Assembly: GCA_029976695.1 (NCBI GenBank)
Contig: JARQTN010000137.1
Span: 1 to 59,324, forward strand
Direction: 5' to 3'
DNA length: 59,324 bases
Source: Lewinellaceae bacterium
Lineage (GTDB): Bacteria > Bacteroidota > Bacteroidia > Chitinophagales > Saprospiraceae
Part shown: positions 25,770-33,123 of the stretch, piece after piece
How the letters are laid out: every line of letters starts with the position of its first letter
How positions within the stretch are numbered: position 1 is the stretch's first letter
Program-made: the position numbers and the translations under genes
The notes under the pieces: model-generated
The model's database searches: none
Told to the model about the DNA's origin: nothing
The model's input: only the letters and a program-made list of their open reading frames with translations

Positions 25770-27053
25770 ATGTACAAAGTATTCAAATTCGGGGGGGCAT
25801 CTGTGCGGGATGCGGAAGCGATCCGCAATGTGGTCAGGATATTGAAAAAATATCCGAATGACAAGCTTGTCGTTGTCGTGTCGGCAATTGGCAAGACAAC
25901 CAATGGCCTTGAAGAATTATGGAAGGCTTACACGAAAGGGTCAGACAAGACGACGACTATCCTCCAGTCCCTGCAGGAATCCCATCTCAGGATCGCCAAT
26001 GCATTGTTTGAACCTGGTGATCCGGTTTTTGACCGGCTGAACGATCTTTGGGTTACGATCGAATGGGTACTGGAAGAGGAGCCACATCCTGACCAGAATT
26101 ATACGTACGACCAGATCATTTCTGTGGGAGAGTTGCTCTCAAGTACCATCCTGAGTGCCTTTCTTGAGAAAGAAGGTGTATCAAATACCTGGATGGATGC
26201 CCGGGACGTGGTCATTACGGACGATCATTACAGGGAAGCCAGTGTGCTCTGGGATCGGGTCGAATCGAGATGCGCATCCAAAGTCATCCCCCTTTTTGAA
26301 CAATCGGATATTGTGGTCACACAGGGTTTTATCGGTTCGACACTGGACAACAATACGACAACGCTCGGTCGTGAAGGATCGGACTACACAGCTGCTATCT
26401 TCGGGTATGCCCTGAATGCGGCCGGCATCTGGATCTGGAAGGACGTACCTGGTATCCTGACTGCAGATCCAAAGCATTTCAACAATGTGATCAAGATCGA
26501 GCGGCTGACCTACAGGGAGGCGATTGAGATGACGTATTACGGGGCCAAGGTCATTCACCCGAAGACCATCAAACCGATCCAGAACAAGCTGATCCCGCTT
26601 TACGTGCGCTCATTTCTCGACCCGGAGGTCGACGGGACAATGATCAGTGCCATGGATGAGCTGAAGCTTCCCCCGATCATTGTCCTGGAAGATAACCAGG
26701 CAATGCTCCATATCAGCTCAAAGGATTTTTCGTTTATCGGCGAGCACCACCTGTCAAGGATTTTCGGGTTGCTGGCAAAACACCATCTGAAGATCAACCT
26801 GATGCGGAATACAGCCATCAGCTTTTCAGTTTGTTTTCAATACGATGATCGCAAGATCAACCGTTTCCTGGAAGAACTTGGTGATGAATTTACTGTCACG
26901 ATGGACAGGGAGCTGGAGCTGATCACCATCCGCCATTATAATGCCGCAACAGTGAAAGAGATGAAGAAGAACAAGGTGATCCTTTTTGAAGAGCGGATCC
27001 GGGATACAATCCAGATGGTGACCCGGCCATCTCCGGTCATTGTCAGAAAGTAA
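25770..27053 (+). CDS. Aspartate kinase
   Basis: 427 aa. The N-terminal amino-acid-kinase fold starts with VFKFGGASV (about 4-12), the substrate/ATP motif, and includes the GFIGSTLDNNTTTLGREGSDY stretch (about 190-210) with the conserved TLGRxGSDYTAA motif. The C-terminal ~130 residues form an ACT-domain pair that in this family carries allosteric control by lysine or threonine. The enzyme phosphorylates L-aspartate as the first step to lysine, threonine, methionine and diaminopimelate. It is monofunctional (no homoserine dehydrogenase part). It stands alone: 240 nt from the divergent lyase and 46 nt from the convergent SDR. A TATCTTCG box at about 25735 is only a weak promoter candidate. Confidence 0.93.
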   Translation: MYKVFKFGGASVRDAEAIRNVVRILKKYPNDKLVVVVSAIGKTTNGLEELWKAYTKGSDKTTTILQSLQESHLRIANALFEPGDPVFDRLNDLWVTIEWVLEEEPHPDQNYTYDQIISVGELLSSTILSAFLEKEGVSNTWMDARDVVITDDHYREASVLWDRVESRCASKVIPLFEQSDIVVTQGFIGSTLDNNTTTLGREGSDYTAAIFGYALNAAGIWIWKDVPGILTADPKHFNNVIKIERLTYREAIEMTYYGAKVIHPKTIKPIQNKLIPLYVRSFLDPEVDGTMISAMDELKLPPIIVLEDNQAMLHISSKDFSFIGEHHLSRIFGLLAKHHLKINLMRNTAISFSVCFQYDDRKINRFLEELGDEFTVTMDRELELITIRHYNAATVKEMKKNKVILFEERIRDTIQMVTRPSPVIVRK

Positions 27054-27080
27054 GGGAGGGACAAAGGGACTTTTCTGTCC

Positions 27081-27100
27081 ATCCGGAAGCGAATCCGGAT
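27081..27100. terminator. Hairpin between convergent genes
   Basis: ATCCGGA and TCCGGAT form a perfect 7-bp stem with a 6-nt loop (AGCGAA), in the gap between the aspartate kinase and the SDR gene, touching the SDR stop codon. There is no T-run, so it is a weak, possibly bidirectional, end signal. Confidence 0.3.
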
Positions 27101-27873
27101 TAGAATGTCCCCCTGAACAGACCTCCGTCGACAGCGATGGTCTGCCCGGTCACATACCTTGCTCCCGGTGACAATAACCAGATGGCCAATGAAGCCAGGT
27201 CCTCAGGGTTGCCTAATTTGCCTGATTTGATTTCGGCTTCAAATTCTTTTTGTGCTTCCTGTGGCGGAATCCCCAACAGCATGCTTTTTTTTGCAAAAAG
27301 GCGATCCATGGCAGGTGTGGCATGATAGCCTGGTGCCAGGACGTTCAGCGTGATGCCGTTTTGCGCGACTTCAAGGCTCAGTGTTTTTACAAAACCAATG
27401 ACGGCGAGACGAAGCGAGTTGCTGAGGACAAGGTTTTCGATCGGTTGCTTTACGGAAACGCTTTCGATGTACAGGAACCTGCCGTAATGCTGCTCTTTGC
27501 ATTTCGGGATCAGGTAGTTTGTCAACTTGACCTTCCAGCGCAGGATACACCTGTAGGCTTCATCCCAGTCGCTCATTGCCGTTTCAACGAAAGACATGGC
27601 AGGCGGACCAGCAGCGTTGATCAATACGCCCGAAAGTCTCCTGTCACCGATTTTCCGGACAAGCTCAGTGATTGTGGCATCTGTTGTAATGTCTCCGGTG
27701 ACGATTTCAACCTGCTCGGGATACGCTGCCTGGAAGGACTCAAGCCTGTCCTTTCCCCGTGCATTGATGATGACCTGAGCACCTTCTCTGATCAGGGCAC
27801 TGGCGATGCTCTTCCCGAAACCACTGGTTGCCCCGGTGACGACAAACAGGCTGTCATTCAATTGCAGGTCCAT
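27100..27873 (-). CDS. SDR-family oxidoreductase with atypical active site
   Basis: 257 aa. The NAD(P)-binding motif TGATSGFGKSIA (about 13-24), NAAGPPAM and the C-terminal VTGQTIAVDGG are those of classical short-chain dehydrogenases. The catalytic YxxxK is missing: the helix reads VLSNSLRLAVIG, with Ser in the Tyr position and Arg in the Lys position, while the active Ser (SVSVKQ) remains. A subgroup of beta-ketoacyl-ACP-reductase-like SDRs is known to have this change (recalled); their chemistry is uncertain. It starts 1 nt after the TerB-like stop and is the last gene of the tdh-kbl operon. Possible role: reduction of a small oxo-compound or a non-catalytic function. Confidence 0.85.
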   Translation of the reverse strand: MDLQLNDSLFVVTGATSGFGKSIASALIREGAQVIINARGKDRLESFQAAYPEQVEIVTGDITTDATITELVRKIGDRRLSGVLINAAGPPAMSFVETAMSDWDEAYRCILRWKVKLTNYLIPKCKEQHYGRFLYIESVSVKQPIENLVLSNSLRLAVIGFVKTLSLEVAQNGITLNVLAPGYHATPAMDRLFAKKSMLLGIPPQEAQKEFEAEIKSGKLGNPEDLASLAIWLLSPGARYVTGQTIAVDGGLFRGTF

Positions 27874-27874
27874 A

Positions 27875-28213
27875 TCACATGATCTTTTTCAGCATGCGCA
27901 GCATGTTCCGCTCCATAATGTTGAAATCCCCGTCGGACTCAAAGAGGGATTTCAAACGGTGCAGGATCTCTTCCTTTCGTTCAGTATTCGGGTAGTATAA
28001 GCCTTTGTATGCCTGGATGATCTGGATGCGCTCGTAATCCGAAAGATGGTTGAACTCATCGTACAGGTGGGCGACACGGTCCTCGTCGATCTGCGCTTTG
28101 ATGATCTGCCTTTCTTCATCTGTAAACTCCATATCTGCATTTGAGGCATAAATCATGAGGTAGCACAGGAACTCGTCATGATTCCATTTCGGATGTTCGT
28201 TTTTTACTGCCAT
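27875..28213 (-). CDS. Small TerB-like helical protein
   Basis: 112 aa. All-helical with the pattern FLCYLMIYASNADMEFTDEE (about 15-34), where the acidic pair resembles the metal-contacting loop of TerB proteins, and a C-terminal FESDGDFNIMERNMLR segment. TerB folds occur in tellurite-resistance and stress modules, but this short single-domain form is common as a hypothetical protein in Bacteroidota, with no known role. No signal peptide or membrane span, so cytoplasmic. It sits between kbl (18 nt) and the SDR (1 nt), which suggests co-expression with threonine degradation without explaining its job. Confidence 0.65.
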   Translation of the reverse strand: MAVKNEHPKWNHDEFLCYLMIYASNADMEFTDEERQIIKAQIDEDRVAHLYDEFNHLSDYERIQIIQAYKGLYYPNTERKEEILHRLKSLFESDGDFNIMERNMLRMLKKIM

Positions 28214-28231
28214 GGATTCTCAGTTTTATGA

Positions 28232-29422
28232 TTAGGAAAGCACGCCTAATGAATTGCCCACTTTGATGAACGCATCAACAGCCTGGTTGACCTGGTCCGT
28301 TTCATGGCCGGCCGAGATCTGGACACGAATCCTCGCCTGTCCTTTCGGGACGACGGGATAGTAAAAGCCGATGACATAAATGCCTTCTTCCAGCAACGCG
28401 TTGGCAAAGTCTTGTGAAAGTTTGGCATCGTAGAGCATGATCGGTACGATGGGATGGACCCCCTGGATGATGTCAAACCCGGCTTCCGTCATCCGTGCCC
28501 TGAACAACTTTGTATTTTCTTCGAGTTTATCACGGAGTGCAGTCGAAGAAGTGAGCAAGTCAAGGACCTTAATGGAAGCACCGACAATCGAAGGTGCCAG
28601 CGTATTCGAAAAGAGGTATGGCCTTGAACGCTGACGCAGCATCTCTACGATTTCCTTCCTTGCAGCCGTAAATCCGCCGGAAGCACCGCCCAATGCCTTT
28701 CCGAATGTCCCGGTTATGATATCCGCACGTCCCATTGCATTCCGGTATTCGGCAGAGCCCCTGCCGGTTTTTCCAACAAATCCCGTTGCATGGCAATCGT
28801 CAATCATGACCATCGCTCCGTATCTGTCAGCGAGGTCGCAGATCTTGTCGACCTGGGCAATTGTCCCATCCATGGAAAACACGCCATCAGTAGCGATCAT
28901 GATCCTGCGCGATCCCTGTGCTTCTTTCAGTTTGTCCTCCAGGTCGTGCATATCATTTGTCTTGTACCTGAACCGTTGCGCCTTGCAAAGCCTGATACCA
29001 TCGATGATCGATGCGTGGTTCAGGGTGTCAGAGATGATGGCATCCTCGTTGTTGAGCAGCGGTTCGAACAGCCCGCCGTTTGCATCAAATGCCGCTGCAT
29101 ACAAGATCGCATCCTCCATGCCCACGAAATCGGCAATCTTCTGTTCCAGCTCCTTGTGGATATCCTGCGTGCCGCAAATGAAGCGGACAGAGGACATGCC
29201 GTAGCCGTGTGTGTCAATCGCTTCCCTGGCAGCTTCGATCACATCCGGGTGGGAGGATAGGCCCAGGTAGTTGTTTGCACAAAAATTGAGTACTTCGCCA
29301 CCCTGAACGGTCCTGATCCTGGCGGATTGCGGCGTCGTAATGATGCGCTCTTCCTTGTACAATCCGGCGGCGCGTATCTCTTCAAGCTCTTCGGCGATTT
29401 TGGGTCTGACTTGTTCGAACAT
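28232..29422 (-). CDS. kbl: Glycine C-acetyltransferase (2-amino-3-ketobutyrate CoA ligase)
   Basis: 396 aa from the ATG at 29422 (16 nt after the tdh stop); the longer reading would overlap tdh. It is a fold-type I PLP enzyme of the alpha-oxoamine synthase group: [15 protein letters not shown] near the N-terminus, [15 protein letters not shown], and the PLP lysine in [14 protein letters not shown] (about 245). It splits 2-amino-3-ketobutyrate with CoA into glycine and acetyl-CoA, the second step of threonine catabolism. Cytoplasmic. The upstream neighbour is the dehydrogenase that makes its substrate, so the function is well supported by context. Confidence 0.95.
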   Translation of the reverse strand: MFEQVRPKIAEELEEIRAAGLYKEERIITTPQSARIRTVQGGEVLNFCANNYLGLSSHPDVIEAAREAIDTHGYGMSSVRFICGTQDIHKELEQKIADFVGMEDAILYAAAFDANGGLFEPLLNNEDAIISDTLNHASIIDGIRLCKAQRFRYKTNDMHDLEDKLKEAQGSRRIMIATDGVFSMDGTIAQVDKICDLADRYGAMVMIDDCHATGFVGKTGRGSAEYRNAMGRADIITGTFGKALGGASGGFTAARKEIVEMLRQRSRPYLFSNTLAPSIVGASIKVLDLLTSSTALRDKLEENTKLFRARMTEAGFDIIQGVHPIVPIMLYDAKLSQDFANALLEEGIYVIGFYYPVVPKGQARIRVQISAGHETDQVNQAVDAFIKVGNSLGVLS

Positions 29423-29438
29423 ATCTATCCGGTCTTTT

Positions 29439-30395
29439 TTATTTTGGAGAATTTGAATATACTTTACCAAGCTGTGTCAGCATCTCGAAGGTCATCTTTT
29501 CCAGGTCAAATGCGGGTTTCCAGCCCCAGTCTGACCGGGCATAATTGTCTTCGATGCTTTCAGTCCATGAATCTGCGATCTCCTGCCTGAAATCCGGCTT
29601 GTAGGAAATCTCGAAATCCGGGATGTGTTTTTTGATTTCCTGGCTGAGTTCTGCAGGTGTAAAGCTCATCCCTGCGAGGTTGTAGGATGACCGGATATGG
29701 ATCTGCTGGGCCGGTGCCTCCATCAGTTCGAGAGTGGCCCTGATCGCATCATCGATATATAACATGGGCAATTTTGTGTCTGACCGGAGGAAACATTCAT
29801 ACTTGCCGGTTTTCAGGGCCTCATGGAAGATCTCCACCGCATAGTCTGTCGTTCCGCCACCCGGCATGGACTGGTAACTGATGATCCCCGGGTACCGAAG
29901 GGAGCGCACATCCACATGGTATCGTTTGTGGTAATAATTGCACCAGAGTTCACCGGACACCTTGCTGATTCCGTAAACTGTTTCGGGCAACAGGGCAGTG
30001 TGCTGGGGCGTATGTGCCCTTGGTGTCGTAGGGCCAAAAACAGCGATCGTGGAAGGAAAAAATACTTTGATCTCCCTTTCCTTGGCCAGTTCAAGTACGG
30101 TAAGCAGCCCGTTCAGGTTGACATTCCAGGTTTTCATCGGGTTCCATTCCCCACTGGCGGAAAGGATGGCCGCAAGGTGGTAGATCTGGTTGATCTTGTA
30201 ATCCTCCACAATTTCACGCACGCGCTGGACATTCAGGATATCCAGCATTTCGAAAGGGTATTCATGTTCTGCCGGCTTCTTGATATCGGTAGCCAATACA
30301 GCTTGTGCCCCATAATGTGCTCTCAGCGCGCTTGTCAGGACTGTCCCGATCTGGCCGATGGCACCGATCACTAAAATTCTGGGTTCTGATGGCAT
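29439..30395 (-). CDS. L-threonine 3-dehydrogenase (epimerase/extended-SDR type)
   Basis: 318 aa from the ATG at 30395. Extended-SDR fold: [14 protein letters not shown] (about 6-19; GxxGxxG Rossmann loop), [14 protein letters not shown], and the active YGISKVSGE (YxxxK). The [15 protein letters not shown] loop and [13 protein letters not shown] are typical of the UDP-galactose-epimerase-like threonine dehydrogenases of bacteria and animals. It oxidises L-threonine to 2-amino-3-ketobutyrate with NAD+, feeding kbl 16 nt downstream. First gene of a four-gene operon (tdh, kbl, TerB-like, SDR). A perfect 8-bp hairpin at 30518-30540 lies about 120 nt upstream. Confidence 0.93.
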   Translation of the reverse strand: MPSEPRILVIGAIGQIGTVLTSALRAHYGAQAVLATDIKKPAEHEYPFEMLDILNVQRVREIVEDYKINQIYHLAAILSASGEWNPMKTWNVNLNGLLTVLELAKEREIKVFFPSTIAVFGPTTPRAHTPQHTALLPETVYGISKVSGELWCNYYHKRYHVDVRSLRYPGIISYQSMPGGGTTDYAVEIFHEALKTGKYECFLRSDTKLPMLYIDDAIRATLELMEAPAQQIHIRSSYNLAGMSFTPAELSQEIKKHIPDFEISYKPDFRQEIADSWTESIEDNYARSDWGWKPAFDLEKMTFEMLTQLGKVYSNSPK

Positions 30396-30517
30396 AAGGT
30401 ATCGTCTGGCTAATCCTCTGCAATATAACATACCTGCCGGATTTTGATTGTCTGCCGGCCCGAATTAGAAAAAAGTAATATATTGTCCTGCAGATCCGTA
30501 CGAGCACTGTTTTTAGA

Positions 30518-30540
30518 ATAATGTTTTGGCTCAACATTAT
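30518..30540. other. Inverted repeat upstream of tdh
   Basis: ATAATGTT and AACATTAT form a perfect 8-bp stem around a 7-nt loop, in gene-free DNA. It could be an operator for the tdh operon or a hairpin belonging to the nearby repeat region; neither is shown. Confidence 0.35.
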
Positions 30541-30710
30541 GAAAATTGGGGAGGATCTTTTTTTGAGAGTAGGGCGGGCCTCAATCCCGGTTCTGTCGTT
30601 GAACTGGGTTTCCCTGAAAATGGGACAAGGGGATTACCAAAATCAAAGGGGGCACCCCATCTATGTCTTCTGGAGCCCAAAACGCTCTAAGTGCTTGTAC
30701 GGAATTTTTT

Positions 30711-30799
30711 TTCGGGTTTCGGGTTAAGGTTTCGAGTTACGGGTTTCGAGTTACGGGTTTCGAGTTACGGGTTTCGGGTTACGAGTTACAGGTTGCGGG
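30711..30799. repeat. Heptamer-based tandem repeat (14-bp unit)
   Basis: TTTCGAGTTACGGG occurs three times in tandem without change (30730-30743, 30744-30757, 30758-30771), with degenerate copies on both sides. Read on the minus strand it is a chain of 7-mers of the form AACCCGN/AACTCGA, the same 7-mer theme that reappears in the other orientation at 30925-31180. There are no unique spacers, so it is not a CRISPR array. No gene is seen in 30396-31176. Confidence 0.85.
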
Positions 30800-30875
30800 A
30801 TTTTAGAAGAATTTCCATTTCTGAAGAAAAATGGACTGATATCCAGATCATGAATGGTCAGGGTTTTTTTGCCGG

Positions 30876-31170
30876 TTGATCCCGATCGTGGATCGGAACA
30901 ACGGCAATCACCATAAAACGCTGAACCCGCAACCCTCAACCCACAACCCGAACATGGGTTAAAACCCGAGATCATACTTGCCTTTGATCCGTTGGTTAAA
31001 ACCAACGGCAATCCAAATGAAACGCTGAACGCGCAACCTTAAACGCTGAACCCATAATCTTAAACCCGGAATCTGCAACCCGAACATGGGTTAAAACCCG
31101 AAGTCCCTTTTTCCCTTGATCCGTTGGTTAAAACCGACGGCAATCCAAATGAAACGCTGAACGCGCAACC
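30876..31170. repeat. Three hairpin modules in a repeated intergenic element
   Basis: Three copies of one module (30876-30934, 30984-31038, 31116-31170): TTGATCC, a hairpin, ACGGCAATC, then ATRAAACGCTGAAC and CGCAACC. The hairpins differ: CCGATC-GTG-GATCGG in the first, a perfect 9-bp CCGTTGGTT-AA-AACCAACGG in the second, and the same with one T-G wobble in the third. Copies two and three are also preceded by a shared CCCGAACATGGGTTAAAACCCGA-type hairpin (about 30947-30970 and 31079-31102), so about 95 bp are directly repeated with a 132-bp period. The region has no credible reading frame. Confidence 0.85.
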
Positions 31171-31176
31171 CGCAAC

Positions 31177-31806
31177 CTAAATCGAATCAATCTTCCGAAA
31201 CTGACCGTTCATTTGCGCCCGCTTCCTGATGGCGATCTGCTCCCGTGTATTGGGGATAAATGTCTGCAGGTGTTTGATTACCAGGTCCTGGCGTTTTGTT
31301 TCGAAAGGTTCAGTCAGCAGCCTGTATTCATCTTCCGGCTTCATGCCGATGCGGTGCCCGATCAGCCAGGATAACCCCGGACTTTTGGCCGGCGGCAATG
31401 CTTTCCGGATATCCAGGGACTCGTAGAAATCTTTGAGCATGTTGATGATGCGATCATTTTTTTCCTGATCCCCGTTGATTTGCAATGGGAGGGGGGTGGC
31501 CCGGACACAGTCATACAGTTTGTCCCGGCAGGGTCGGTTGACTTCTTCGATCCGGAAAGGTTCTGTGCCCATGCACCGGATATCCATACGTTGGTCCGGG
31601 TAAATCCGTACGATTTCGTGCAGTTGAACAAAGGTGCCGGTCATTTTCATTTCACCATTGATCACAGGCGGGATGCCAAACGGTTGGCCCGAATCCCGGG
31701 TTTCCGTGACCAACTGCTTGTATCTTGGTTCGAAGACATGCAGGTTTACTTTTTCACCAGGGAAGATGATTAATTGCAGCGGGAATATGGGCAACCAGTT
31801 TTCCAT
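31177..31806 (-). CDS. LON-protease N-terminal-domain protein
   Basis: 209 aa from the ATG at 31806 (MENWLPIFPL), which is where the family's first strand begins; a start nine codons upstream is possible. The pattern LPIFPLQLIIFPGEKVNLHVFEPRYKQL is the opening of the LON substrate-binding (PUA-like) domain, continuing to about residue 190. The protease and ATPase parts of Lon are absent, so it is a stand-alone domain with presumed protein-binding or regulatory role; its function in Bacteroidota is unknown. Cytoplasmic. It is separated from yceI by a terminator on the same strand and from the repeat region downstream by no gap. Confidence 0.85.
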   Translation of the reverse strand: MENWLPIFPLQLIIFPGEKVNLHVFEPRYKQLVTETRDSGQPFGIPPVINGEMKMTGTFVQLHEIVRIYPDQRMDIRCMGTEPFRIEEVNRPCRDKLYDCVRATPLPLQINGDQEKNDRIINMLKDFYESLDIRKALPPAKSPGLSWLIGHRIGMKPEDEYRLLTEPFETKRQDLVIKHLQTFIPNTREQIAIRKRAQMNGQFRKIDSI

Positions 31807-31871
31807 TTGACAGCCATTGAAAGTATCGTACACCCTGTGCCGGGGTATGGTTCCAAACTACGATAAGATAC

Positions 31872-31903
31872 AAAAAAAGGCCGCAACAAAACATTGCGGC
31901 CTT
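31872..31903 (-). terminator. Rho-independent terminator after yceI
   Basis: On the minus strand, AAGGCCGCAA / TTGCGGCCTT form a perfect 10-bp GC-rich stem with a 7-nt loop, followed by a run of Ts (the A tract at 31872-31878 on +). It ends the marR-yceI transcript 28 nt past the yceI stop. Confidence 0.85.
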
Positions 31904-31930
31904 ATATCATTGATTCGTATGTTGCTTTGC

Positions 31931-32536
31931 TTAGCTTCTGTTCAGCGCGAGTTTGACAGAAAGGTCAAATTCATCATAAATCGTCTTGTCACCGAGGTTG
32001 TCAAAGAAACTACCCGATCCATAACGGACATTGTATTCTGACCTGTCGACCTGGATGTCAGCAGTAGCCGTACGACCATCATTGCTGTCTGCTACTACGG
32101 CATTGAACTTGATCGGTTTGGTGATGCCCTTGATGGTCAGGTCACCGGTGATTTTATAGCCCCCGCTCGCGTCACGGGCAGCGACATCCGTAATTTTGAA
32201 TGTTGCCGTAGGGTGATTTGTGATACCGAAGAAGTCGTCTGATTTCAGGTGGCCCTCCAGCTTACCCTTCATCTCCCCCTCAAGGTCAGTAACTGTAATG
32301 GAGGTCATGTCAATCGTAAAACCTCCACCGACGAGTTTGTCGCCATCAAATTCAAGCCCTCCTTCCAGAAGGTTTACGGTACCGTGGTGCTTCCCGGTTA
32401 CCTTGCGGCCGGTCCACTGGATCTCACTGTTTTCAACATTGGCAGAGTACATGGTTGTCTCGCCTTTCTCCGGCTCTGTTGCAAAACCGGTGCCTGCAAC
32501 GGAGGCAAACAATGCAAATACAAGGATCATTTTCAT
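31931..32536 (-). CDS. yceI: YceI-family periplasmic lipid-binding protein
   Basis: 201 aa. Signal peptide 1-19 (MKMILVFALFASVAGTGFA) then the YceI lipocalin-like beta barrel: SEIQWTGRKVTGKHHGTVNL, the GGGFTIDMTSITVTDL strand pair, LKSDDFFGITNHPTATFKI, and the GDLTIKGITKPIKF repeat. YceI proteins bind long-chain isoprenoid or similar lipids in the periplasm and often respond to acid or osmotic stress (family knowledge). The gene follows the MarR regulator by 42 nt and shares its transcript; a strong terminator ends it. It is complete. Confidence 0.93.
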   Translation of the reverse strand: MKMILVFALFASVAGTGFATEPEKGETTMYSANVENSEIQWTGRKVTGKHHGTVNLLEGGLEFDGDKLVGGGFTIDMTSITVTDLEGEMKGKLEGHLKSDDFFGITNHPTATFKITDVAARDASGGYKITGDLTIKGITKPIKFNAVVADSNDGRTATADIQVDRSEYNVRYGSGSFFDNLGDKTIYDEFDLSVKLALNRS

Positions 32537-32578
32537 AATTAAAAAGTTTTGGAAAAAATTAAGTGAATGAATGATTTT

Positions 32579-33037
32579 CTAATCTGGTGTCCTCATGAGG
32601 TCCAGAAGGTTATTGAGAATGTTCAAATCGTTTTCCTGCATGTGACCAAACAATTCATGCATGTGTTGGTCCATGGATCTGGTAGCTAACTGGACGATCT
32701 TTCCACCGTCCTCAGTAAGGGATATTTCTACCTGCCTCCTGTCTTCAGGACATATAATGCGCTCCACATAGTTTTTCTTCACGAGTTTTTCAATCAGCCG
32801 GGAAGTGTTTGAGGTCTTGTCAATCATCCTGGATGTCAGAAGTTTCAGGCTTACTGGATTTCCTTTCTGTCCCTTCAGGATCCGCAGGATATTGAACTGT
32901 TGCCATGAAAGGTCATAATCTTCAAGCGCGTGCTTCATCTCGTTCCCGAGCCAGGATGCAGAATACATCACATTGATGGCCACTTTCTGCGCAGGGTACT
33001 GGAATTTAGTCTGATGAATCACCTCTTCAATTTTCAT
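32579..33037 (-). CDS. MarR-family transcriptional regulator
   Basis: 152 aa. Winged-helix MarR fold: the LSWQQFNILRILKG helix, the recognition helix VSLKLLTSRMIDKTSNTSRLIEKLVKK (about 62-89), and the beta-wing RIICPEDRRQVEISLTEDG, including the conserved D-R pair. It probably acts as a dimer that binds a palindrome; one (TTGTATATACAA, 33051-33062) lies 13 nt before its start codon and overlaps the predicted -7 box. This suggests autorepression together with yceI, its downstream partner. The inducer is unknown. Confidence 0.92.
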   Translation of the reverse strand: MKIEEVIHQTKFQYPAQKVAINVMYSASWLGNEMKHALEDYDLSWQQFNILRILKGQKGNPVSLKLLTSRMIDKTSNTSRLIEKLVKKNYVERIICPEDRRQVEISLTEDGGKIVQLATRSMDQHMHELFGHMQENDLNILNNLLDLMRTPD

Positions 33038-33050
33038 GTAGCAATATTAA

Positions 33051-33070
33051 TTGTATATACAACAAATGTA
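33051..33070 (-). promoter_or_regulatory. Candidate marR promoter and operator
   Basis: TTGTATATACAA (33051-33062) is a perfect 12-bp palindrome, and a related, imperfect half (TGTAGATACA) follows beyond. The minus-strand 8-mer TACATTTG (33063-33070) fits the Bacteroidota -7 box TAnnTTTG. Transcription would start inside the palindrome, a layout suited to repression by MarR. No clear -33 TTG was found at the right distance. Confidence 0.5.
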
Positions 33071-33123
33071 GATACAAATAACGTAATAAAAAGTTCACAA
33101 GTCAATGAAAAAAGTGAAAAAAA

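Noticed and set aside
30711-30799. Short tandem repeats considered as a CRISPR array.
   Set aside because: Units of 14 bp are adjacent with no spacers, and no cas gene is near.
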